A stretch of 5,744 bases of DNA from DATDSR01 sp038062165 (GTDB lineage: Bacteria; Patescibacteriota; Minisyncoccia; Phycocordibacterales; DATDSR01), in assembly GCA_038062165.1 (NCBI GenBank), contig JBBTXQ010000036.1:1-5744 (forward strand). Reading direction: 5' to 3'. The notes beneath the pieces are model-generated. The model saw only the letters and a list, made by a program, of their open reading frames with translations, ran no database searches and was not told where the DNA came from. The number at the start of each line of letters is the position of its first letter. The stretch's first letter is position 1. The position numbers and the translations under genes are program-made. Positions 1-4,700 of this stretch are shown in pieces.

Positions 1-672
1 TGGACTGCTCTCCTAGGACTCCTCATCGCATACCTACTTCAAAACAGTCTGTTTTTCGACACAATGACTAGCTATCTTGCAGTCGCTATTGTCCTTGGAT
101 ATGTGATACATATGACCGCGCAAACGGAAAGCTACTACCCTTCGCTTCCGAAAGATACGTCCTGGTTAACTATTACAATACTAACGCCCATCATTCTGCT
201 CCTTTTTTACAACCTGTCTTACAAGCCATACCGCCAACAAGTTTTTATGAAACACATTATTGAAGACACTACTGTGACAGAAAGAAGTGGGGCTTACGAA
301 AAGTTATTTCCCATTACTTACCATGGGCGTACTTCTGTTATGTTGTACCTTATGAATAAAATGAATGCCGCTGTACCGGAGGTGCTGGGCACGCTTAGCC
401 CCACAGAAAGGGTGGATGTATTGAAAGATGTACATAATCTAAGAAGAGAGGTGGAAGGTTATATCGGAACTCGACCCACGCATTACCGTCTTGTACTTTC
501 TTTTGTACAGCTTCTAGGTCTTGAATATGTTCTCCAAACAGATACCGAAGAACGGGAGGTTATACTAACTACCATCACAGAGTACCAGAAGTATCTGTTG
601 ACACTTTCTCCAACAAATCCCAGAAACGACTGGGAACAAGAAAGACTAAACCTCCTTCGGGGCTCTATTTAA
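1..672 (+). CDS. C-terminal part of an O-antigen-ligase/Wzy-like membrane protein (5' end outside window)
   Basis: The reading frame is open from base 1, so this is the last 223 residues of a longer gene; the ATG at 64 is internal, not a start. Hydrophobic segments lie near the left edge (about residues 2-19), at about 24-39 and at about 55-72; the last ends at a Lys/Arg-rich boundary. The motif LLQNSLFFDTMTSYL between the first two segments resembles the late membrane region of O-antigen ligase family proteins common in CPR genomes. The remaining ~145 residues are soluble and helical, ending in a TPR-like stretch containing LTLSPTNPR, as in the C-terminal extensions of these proteins. The family polymerises or transfers glycan units at the outer face of the cytoplasmic membrane. 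The substrate cannot be read here, and the catalytic loop is outside the window. Family call is from pattern memory and moderately sure; a different polytopic protein with a TPR tail remains possible. Confidence 0.65.
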   Translation, partial: WTALLGLLIAYLLQNSLFFDTMTSYLAVAIVLGYVIHMTAQTESYYPSLPKDTSWLTITILTPIILLLFYNLSYKPYRQQVFMKHIIEDTTVTERSGAYEKLFPITYHGRTSVMLYLMNKMNAAVPEVLGTLSPTERVDVLKDVHNLRREVEGYIGTRPTHYRLVLSFVQLLGLEYVLQTDTEEREVILTTITEYQKYLLTLSPTNPRNDWEQERLNLLRGSI

Positions 673-685
673 ATTGCCCGAAATA

Positions 686-713
686 CAAAGACCGCCCCAA
701 AGGGCGGTCTTTG
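686..713. terminator. Strong GC-rich hairpin, probable bidirectional terminator
   Basis: A perfect 12-bp stem, CAAAGACCGCCC (686-697) with GGGCGGTCTTTG (702-713), closes a 4-base loop. It starts 14 bases after the stop of the plus-strand membrane gene and lies beyond the stop of the convergent minus-strand surface-protein gene. The T-rich tail is short on both strands (mostly the TTT inside the stem), so it is not a textbook intrinsic terminator, but position and stability fit transcription ending from both sides. Confidence 0.8.
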
Positions 714-716
714 CTA

Positions 717-745
717 CTTGTCTGGGAGACAATCTCCCGAACAAG
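717..745 (-). terminator. Second hairpin after the surface-protein gene
   Basis: CTTGT (717-721) pairs with ACAAG (741-745) and GGGAGA (724-729) with TCTCCC (733-738). They are separated by one wobble and one mismatch, with a 3-base loop. It lies 33 bases past the minus-strand stop, so minus-strand transcripts meet it before the stronger hairpin at 686-713. No U-run follows. It may be an RNA 3'-end stabiliser or an auxiliary terminator. Confidence 0.4.
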
Positions 746-777
746 AACTAACCTCTAAGCTTGATACTTATTCGCTA

Positions 778-2763
778 TTAAGCGTCAAAGTTCAAGGATA
801 GTTCCGGCGTCTTGAAGGAATCGGTCAGTTCGATTTGTGCATCAAGAACTGAAAGGTTTCCATCAATATCCGTCACAGCGTACTGGATGTCCTCAAGGGT
901 GACCCTAAAGAGTCCATCCGCACCGGCTGCTGTTACGTAGGTAACAGTAAACTGTACGTTATCTCCCGCTAGTATCTGCCAGGTGTCGGCGCTCTCTACA
1001 GAAGCGCTACCGCTAGTCCTTTCGATACTTGAAGTTACGTACGTGTCTGTACCGGTAACGGTAACAAGAACGGACGTAGTGCCTCCGGTCTCCATCGGAG
1101 CATCTTCATCAAGGAAGATAGCTGTATCGTTGTTGTCCCATGCTTCCAAGCTGAACACGATCTTGAATGTTCCCTGATCGTGGTCAAGGGTGTTAGCAAC
1201 ATCACCTGCGTGACTTACTACTGCACTAGCTGAAACGAACTCGAGGTCAAATCCAGTATCGCGCAATGTGCTCGCTATACCGGTTGGCTCACCAACCATG
1301 TCGGCATCAACGATTTGCGTGGCTGAATCATCGCGTACGTCCACAAGGGCCGTATCGTCAGTCTGGGTTTCTAGGATCTGAGCTAAGATTGTATCTCCAG
1401 CATCAGCATCGGTATCAAGAGCAGCTAAGTTGGCGAGAATCCTAGCAGTAACTGTGTCACCGGCAGGAATGGTGTAATCAACATCGGTGAAAGCGATTTC
1501 TCGGTTATTCGCTGCTGCTTCATTGTAGCCAGCTGAACCGTATCTTTCGCCATTGATTTCCAGGAATACTTCAGGAGCTCCTCCTGTAGTAGCCACGGTA
1601 CCTCCAGCGATAATGTCATCGACATCACCTGCTCCGGTAACCACAAGATCCACACCGAAGTCTCTAACTTCAAGGTCTGAATCGCCCTCGGCTTCCATGG
1701 TGAATTCCAAAAGTGGAACACCCTTTAGCTCGTTCTCATCAGTCGCGTGAGTATTAATGAGGTGGGCTTTGTTGATCTTGTCAGCATTTGTTCCAGTTGT
1801 AAGACGCAAGTCAAGCTTTGAATCAGCGGAGGTGGCAAAGCTCTCGAACGAGAATGTTCGTGTAGCTGTTGCTGGATCCTCAGAAACTGAAGAACCTTGT
1901 GCGTCTCTGAAACGGACTGATCGGAAGTCAACTGTCCAGGTATCACCTGCGTCGTTAGTGTCTAGGTTGTTTATCCCAGAAACTGCGACTACAAGCTCTG
2001 CGGTGTCATCTTCATCAACAACGGCACCATCAAGAGTAATCGTGTCTGTGAATTCGTTCGCATCGTTGAACTGATCGCCATCGACGCGTCCAACCTCTTC
2101 TCCGTCGAGCCATACTGAAACCTCAGCGGCATAGTCTTCGAAGTCAGCTCCCGCAGTTCCCTCATCAAAGACGAGACGTACTGCGGTTAGCTCTATGTCT
2201 GAACCACCTGCCTCAACTTTGAGGCCGGCCACCTCTACGTCCTCTTCGTCCTCACCAACTTGTTCGTTGGTAAGACCAGACATAACGGTGTAATCAACTG
2301 AGCCAGCGCCACCCTCTAGGTCGGTGCTCTCTTCGTCCTCATCTGCATCAGGAGCAGCATCGCCACACATAGTAGCGTACATAGCCTGTGAAAGTGGACC
2401 CCAGTAACCTGCTGCAGGGGCTACTCCGTTAGCTGTCTGCCATGCGGCTACAGCTGCCTGAGTAACGCTACCAAAGAAACCAGTTGCTCCACCCGAGAAG
2501 GTGAAGTGACCAGTACCTATGAGGTAGTTCTGCAAAGCGGTTACGTCTGCGCCGGACAGATCTGTCGTAAGACTTCTCGTCCAAGCGTAGCAGGTAGTGC
2601 TACCACCACTCATGCTTGCTAGTTGAGCCGTCAAGGCTGCAATCTGAGCTTGCAATTCTGCAATCGTCACAGCGCCAACCGGGGCAATTCCCAAACCGGC
2701 AAGTGAAGCTACAGTTGCAACAGTAACACTTACTGTTGCGAATTTTTTAGTTAATTTACTCAC
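778..2763 (-). CDS. Secreted S-layer-like surface protein with N-terminal peptidoglycan-binding domain
   Basis: 661 residues. A signal peptide spans 1-31: Lys-rich start, hydrophobic core, and a V-G-A cleavage box before VTIAEL. A short heptad-like helix follows (about 34-51), then a PG_binding_1-type domain (about 58-133) with the usual DVTALQNYL, GFFGSVTQAAVAAWQ and YWGPLSQAMY signatures. Two Cys (58, 133) bracket this domain and may form a disulfide; they are the only cysteines. An Asp/Glu-rich linker (134-150) leads to about 500 residues of beta-rich, lysine-poor, very acidic sequence, with at least two and probably three related modules (about 174-290, 345-480, 505-645). No transmembrane anchor or sortase signal ends the protein, so attachment is probably through the glycan-binding domain. 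This architecture is typical of CPR S-layer or cell-surface proteins; an exact function is not readable. The start is GTG; it is the only ATG/GTG/TTG in frame after the upstream stop at 2851-2853, and no Shine-Dalgarno precedes it, only an A-rich leader. Confidence 0.85.
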   Translation of the reverse strand: MSKLTKKFATVSVTVATVASLAGLGIAPVGAVTIAELQAQIAALTAQLASMSGGSTTCYAWTRSLTTDLSGADVTALQNYLIGTGHFTFSGGATGFFGSVTQAAVAAWQTANGVAPAAGYWGPLSQAMYATMCGDAAPDADEDEESTDLEGGAGSVDYTVMSGLTNEQVGEDEEDVEVAGLKVEAGGSDIELTAVRLVFDEGTAGADFEDYAAEVSVWLDGEEVGRVDGDQFNDANEFTDTITLDGAVVDEDDTAELVVAVSGINNLDTNDAGDTWTVDFRSVRFRDAQGSSVSEDPATATRTFSFESFATSADSKLDLRLTTGTNADKINKAHLINTHATDENELKGVPLLEFTMEAEGDSDLEVRDFGVDLVVTGAGDVDDIIAGGTVATTGGAPEVFLEINGERYGSAGYNEAAANNREIAFTDVDYTIPAGDTVTARILANLAALDTDADAGDTILAQILETQTDDTALVDVRDDSATQIVDADMVGEPTGIASTLRDTGFDLEFVSASAVVSHAGDVANTLDHDQGTFKIVFSLEAWDNNDTAIFLDEDAPMETGGTTSVLVTVTGTDTYVTSSIERTSGSASVESADTWQILAGDNVQFTVTYVTAAGADGLFRVTLEDIQYAVTDIDGNLSVLDAQIELTDSFKTPELSLNFDA

Positions 2764-2795
2764 TTTATTATTTTTATTTTCGACAATTTTTTTGT

Positions 2796-2813
2796 TTTTA
2801 GCTTGAGCTAAAA
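2796..2813. repeat. 18-base inverted repeat in the surface-protein leader
   Basis: TTTTAGCT and AGCTAAAA are perfect 8-base arms around a 2-base centre, 33 bases upstream of the GTG start. In the minus-strand RNA this can form a hairpin just before the unstructured A-rich stretch at the start codon. It could equally be a protein-binding dyad. A competing pairing is possible, because UAAAA just upstream could also pair with UUUUA of the left arm. Confidence 0.4.
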
Positions 2814-2931
2814 TTCGAGATCCTTTTACCCTTGCCCTACCATCGACCCGTTAGTTTTTAGTTTATTGAAACAACTGGTAACGCCTGGAGGATCTATGTT
2901 TGTAGCGGCGGGAATGAATTTGTATTTCCTT

Positions 2932-3030
2932 CCGCTTGCAAGCGGGACAGATCTTTCAACCTGCCACGTAATTTGCCACTACAATCCCTCACACCTTAAG
3001 CGCGAGGACAAGCCCCATACGGGGCTCTGT
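2932..3030 (-). ncRNA. Candidate structured RNA or 5' leader upstream of the surface-protein gene
   Basis: Read on the minus strand, five hairpins follow one another almost without gaps. H1 (3030-3008): ACA/UGU and AGCCCC/GGGGCU with one bulged G and loop GUAU. H2 (3007-2987): CCUCGCGC/GUGUGAGG, 8 bp, loop UUAAG. H3 (2983-2967): UGUAGU/AUUACG, loop GGCAA. H4 (2965-2946): GGCAGGUU/GAUCUGUC, 8 bp, closed by a GAAA tetraloop. H5 (2945-2932): the palindrome CCGCTTGCAAGCGG. H2, H3 and H4 use G-U pairs that are A-C mismatches on the plus strand, which assigns the RNA to the minus strand. A sigma70-like promoter places the start at about 3030, exactly at the base of H1. The RNA could run on into the surface-protein gene as a ~266-base leader or end as a separate small RNA; no terminator is seen before the gene, so leader is preferred. 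I do not recognise it as a known RNA family. Confidence 0.5.
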
Positions 3031-3035
3031 AAAGA

Positions 3036-3064
3036 ATTTTAGTATATCAAGCTATAAGCGACAA
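3036..3064 (-). promoter_or_regulatory. Sigma70-type promoter for the structured leader and surface-protein gene
   Basis: On the minus strand TTGTCG (3064-3059) is followed after exactly 17 bases by TAAAAT (3041-3036), 4/6 and 5/6 matches to consensus. The expected start is at A3030 or A3028. Another -10-like TATACT overlaps just upstream. It is the best promoter match found by eye on this strand between the regulator gene and the surface-protein gene. Confidence 0.55.
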
Positions 3065-3080
3065 GAGTCTATTTTAAAGC

Positions 3081-3099
3081 GGGCTGTGGAAAACAACCC
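3081..3099 (-). terminator. Weak hairpin downstream of the HTH regulator gene
   Basis: In minus-strand RNA GGGUUG (3099-3094) pairs with CAGCCC (3086-3081), 6 bp with one wobble and a 7-base loop, followed by GCUUUAAAAU. It is 75 bases after the regulator's stop and just upstream of the surface-protein promoter, where a terminator would be expected. The stem and U-tract are weak. Nothing else recognisable was found in 3065-3173. Confidence 0.25.
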
Positions 3100-3173
3100 T
3101 CAAATCAAATCCTGCGCTTACACTAATTAAAACGTCTAATATAGCGGCTCTGTTACAGGCTAAACCACGATTT

Positions 3174-3836
3174 CTAGAATCCGTCAAAAGTGTCTTTTTC
3201 GCTACTTTTAGCCTGAGCCAAGAAGAGGATCTCATTTATATCACCCTCGGGGCTACTACTATTTATAGCCTTTACATATGAATATGGCCCCCTATCTCCT
3301 ATACGCTCCGCAAGCCCCTTATCTTCCAAGGATGAAATGTCGTTTCTAAGGGTTCTCTTACTTACCTCAGGGAAATTTCTTGCTATATCTGCCGGACGGC
3401 AACCATTAGGAAATTGTCGTATGAACTCTAGAATTTCCGTTTGCCGTTTATCCGGCTTAACGGAAGATTGCCGTTTACTTGCCACTTTCTTTTCTTGCCG
3501 TTTAAACGGCAATACGTTTTTTTGCCGATTAAACAGTTTTTCCACATCTATTTCCACCTTCTCTTCCGGAAATTCCATACTCTCTATCGTTGCCGTAAGG
3601 CTACGGAGCTCTCTCAGTAGAACTTCACTATTTACCTCACTTATTTCCTCTATTGCCTTACTTAGTTTAATAAGACGCCTAAGCGTATCTACAGCTTCTA
3701 TATCCAAAAAAGAGACCATGCCAACCGCAGCTACCTCCAACTCTTTCCGTAATGGGGAAAATTCAATTAAGGAGGCTACCCGGTAAACGGCGAAGGCAAT
3801 GTCGTGTGCCAATTCGGCAACTTGCTCCCTATCCAT
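3174..3836 (-). CDS. Winged-helix (DeoR-like) DNA-binding regulator with KRQ repeat linker
   Basis: 220 residues from the ATG at 3836. A TTG at 3872 would add 12 residues, but ATG is preferred because the helical domain starts with MDREQVAEL; neither start has a Shine-Dalgarno. Residues 1 to ~98 form an all-helical region I do not recognise (motif LAHDIAFAVYRVASLIE). Residues 103-138 are a basic linker of four 9-residue repeats, each beginning NRQ or KRQ at 103, 112, 121 and 130. Residues ~130-193 are a helix-turn-helix/winged domain: EILEFIRQFPNG, then PADIARNFPEVSKRTLRNDI (recognition helix), then a wing with GLAERIGDRGPYSYV. This matches the DeoR-type N-terminal HTH fold, here placed C-terminally. 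A Ser/Glu-rich 26-residue tail follows. It is divergent from the antitoxin-toxin operon and shares its upstream region, so it may regulate itself and that operon. The effector and targets are unknown. Confidence 0.7.
   Translation of the reverse strand: MDREQVAELAHDIAFAVYRVASLIEFSPLRKELEVAAVGMVSFLDIEAVDTLRRLIKLSKAIEEISEVNSEVLLRELRSLTATIESMEFPEEKVEIDVEKLFNRQKNVLPFKRQEKKVASKRQSSVKPDKRQTEILEFIRQFPNGCRPADIARNFPEVSKRTLRNDISSLEDKGLAERIGDRGPYSYVKAINSSSPEGDINEILFLAQAKSSEKDTFDGF
3441..3530 (-). repeat. Four direct repeats TTGCCGTTT at 27-base pitch inside the regulator gene
   Basis: Plus-strand TTGCCGTTT lies at 3441-3449, 3468-3476 and 3495-3503, with TTGCCGATT at 3522-3530; each starts exactly 27 bases after the last. 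On the coding strand they read AAACGGCAA, encoding Lys-Arg-Gln (Asn-Arg-Gln in the first). The intervening 18 bases are not conserved. This is either a tandemly duplicated 9-residue linker whose other six residues drifted, or a DNA-level site array inside the gene. Confidence 0.75.
3495..3512. repeat. Perfect 18-base palindrome in the regulator gene
   Basis: TTGCCGTTTAAACGGCAA is a perfect self-complementary 18-mer. It includes the third copy of the 27-base-spaced repeat, joined head to head to an inverted copy, and encodes L-P-F-K-R-Q. It may be an internal operator or simply a by-product of the repeat. Confidence 0.6.
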
Positions 3837-3908
3837 TGCCGCTAGATTACCAAAGGGTGGCAAAGAGCACAAATTCCGATAAGGGGAAAAGCTGTGGAGT
3901 ATTTTGCT

Positions 3909-3948
3909 ATGTTAAGTATTGATTTTGTTACTTAACATGTGTTAAGTT
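3909..3948. promoter_or_regulatory. Operator region of the antitoxin-toxin operon: three TGTTAAGT half-sites
   Basis: TGTTAAGT occurs at 3910-3917, inverted at 3930-3937 (ACTTAACA) and direct again at 3940-3947. Sites 1 and 2 form a perfect 10-bp inverted repeat (3909-3918 and 3929-3938) with a 10-base spacer. Sites 2 and 3 form an 8-bp inverted repeat with a 2-base spacer. Centres are 20 and 10 bp apart, so all face the same side of the helix. The array abuts the ATG at 3949 and lies between divergent genes. Autorepression by the HTH antitoxin is the natural reading. A clear -35/-10 pair could not be assigned; TTGATT (3919-3924) with TTAAGT (3942-3947) at 17 bases is only a weak candidate. 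Confidence 0.65.
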
Positions 3949-4209
3949 ATGAATATGGGAGAAAGGCTCTACTCAACTGTTGAGGTGGCAAAGGCCCTAG
4001 GGATTAGTCGTATCGCAGTCTTTCAAAAGATACAATCTGGTGAAATTAAGGCTACAAAGGCGGGACGCAACTATGTAGTGGAAGCCGAGCAGCTTCTCGA
4101 ACTGCTTGGCGATACGCTTGGGGAGAATCGTAAACGCGAGATTGAGTTGGCCGTCGACAGAACGATGAGTGAATACGGCGAAGCGTTAAGGAAACTCGGT
4201 AAGGAGTAG
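3949..4209 (+). CDS. Excisionase-like HTH antitoxin paired with Doc
   Basis: 86 residues. Residues ~7-50 form an HTH_17/MerR-excisionase-type DNA-binding domain: LYSTVEVAKALGISRIAVFQKIQ is helix-turn-helix, and the following IKATKAGRNYVVEAEQL is the usual strand and closing helix. Residues ~58-86 are a charged helix ending YGEALRKLGKE, a plausible toxin-binding tail. It contains S74-E-Y-G-E78, which resembles the first part of the Fic-inhibitory motif (S/T)xxxE(G/N), though position 79 is Ala. The gene is directly followed by doc after one base. In type II systems such a protein neutralises the toxin and represses the operon, here probably through the TGTTAAGT sites. The start is ATG 3949 or ATG 3955 (two residues shorter); neither has a Shine-Dalgarno, and the operator touches the start codon, so a leaderless mRNA is possible. 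Confidence 0.75.
   Translation: MNMGERLYSTVEVAKALGISRIAVFQKIQSGEIKATKAGRNYVVEAEQLLELLGDTLGENRKREIELAVDRTMSEYGEALRKLGKE
4201..4206 (+). promoter_or_regulatory. Ribosome binding site of doc inside the antitoxin end
   Basis: AAGGAG occupies the last two sense codons of the antitoxin, 4 bases before the doc ATG at 4211. The antitoxin stop TAG (4207-4209) lies between them. This supports translational coupling, and it contrasts with the other starts in the window, which lack a clear Shine-Dalgarno. Confidence 0.8.
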
Positions 4210-4210
4210 C

Positions 4211-4636
4211 ATGGCAAAAACCAAATCCATTACGGTTTCTGAGGTTAAGTATGTAGCCTATGAAATGGCCAGAAGATTCATGGAACGGAATGAACCTATC
4301 CCCGATTTTGGTGCGCGATTTCCAAATATATTAGAAAGTTGTCTTGGACAACCATTTATGGCCTTTGGTAAGAAAAATCTATACGTGGGTCTTAATGGGA
4401 AGGCAGCTATTTTTTTCTATTTGATGATCAAAAATCATCCCTTCAAAAATGGGAATAAGCGCATCGCCATTACAACACTCCTCTACATGCTGCAAAAGAA
4501 TGGGAAGTGGCTACGCTTAAGCAACGATTCACTTTATTCATTTGCCCTAGATATAGCCAAAAGCGACCCAAAGAAAAAAGATGAAGTTATTATCCAAATC
4601 GCAAGATTTATTAGAGCCCATCTGGTGTCTAAATAG
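4211..4636 (+). CDS. doc: Doc-type (death on curing) Fic-fold toxin
   Basis: 141 residues, close to the ~126 of phage P1 Doc. The Doc active-site signature is complete: H76-P-F-K-N-G-N-K-R84, at the end of a helix (GKAAIFFYLMIKN) and the start of the next (IAITTLLYMLQKNGKWL). The NKR ending in place of the GNGRxxR of AMP-transferring Fic proteins marks the Doc subfamily. Phage P1 Doc is a kinase that phosphorylates and inactivates elongation factor EF-Tu; that activity here is inferred from family. The substrate-side flap region (about 45-60, PFMAFGKKNLYVG) is also Doc-like. It has no N-terminal self-inhibitory motif, so control must come from the preceding antitoxin. Its Shine-Dalgarno sits inside the antitoxin gene. 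No truncation or frameshift is seen. Confidence 0.85.
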   Translation: MAKTKSITVSEVKYVAYEMARRFMERNEPIPDFGARFPNILESCLGQPFMAFGKKNLYVGLNGKAAIFFYLMIKNHPFKNGNKRIAITTLLYMLQKNGKWLRLSNDSLYSFALDIAKSDPKKKDEVIIQIARFIRAHLVSK

Positions 4637-4671
4637 ACACACATTATCTCAACACCTAAAAGAAGTTAGGT
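4625..4671. terminator. Two small hairpins between convergent doc and fic
   Basis: GTGTCT/AGACAC (4625-4630 with 4635-4640, loop AAAT) overlaps the end of doc, and ACCTAA/TTAGGT (4654-4659 with 4666-4671) lies in the gap. Each is a 6-bp stem without a following U-run on either strand. They are the only candidates for ending the two convergent transcripts in the 64-base gap. Confidence 0.3.
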
Positions 4672-4700
4672 AAAATAGTGGCGCTATCGTTCCCATGGTT

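Noticed and set aside
983..2074. Several plus-strand and other-frame open frames inside the surface-protein gene (for example 983-1177, 1553-1750, 1757-2074).
   Set aside because: They are antisense or frame-shifted shadows of a clearly coding minus-strand gene and show no domain-like sequence.
2872..2891. CTGGTAACGCCTGG, resembling a conserved piece of bacterial RNase P RNA.
   Set aside because: The arms do not close the same hairpin, and the universal core elements such as GAGGAAAGTCC are absent on both strands.
2896..3042. Plus-strand 48-codon open frame with GGAGG four bases before its ATG, encoding a Cys/His-containing peptide (CHVICH, three Cys in all).
   Set aside because: It lies exactly antisense to the five-hairpin RNA, whose G-U pairs point to the minus strand. 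It ends within the minus-strand -10 element, and no plus-strand promoter was found. It resembles no family I know. The good Shine-Dalgarno keeps it from being excluded outright; conservation of codons on the plus strand would revive it.
3083..3093. CTGTGGAAAAC, and a CTGTGG at 3891-3896, as possible DnaA-box-like sites for an origin.
   Set aside because: Neither matches TTATCCACA well, there is no cluster, and no dnaA or dnaN gene is nearby.
3441..3530. CRISPR array, because of regularly spaced short repeats.
   Set aside because: The repeats are only 9 bases with 18-base spacers and sit in frame within a protein-coding gene; no cas genes are present.
3837..3872. TTG start that would extend the HTH regulator by 12 residues.
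   Set aside because: No Shine-Dalgarno precedes it, the added residues (CSLPPFGNLAA) look unlike the following helical domain, and an ATG is available at 3836.
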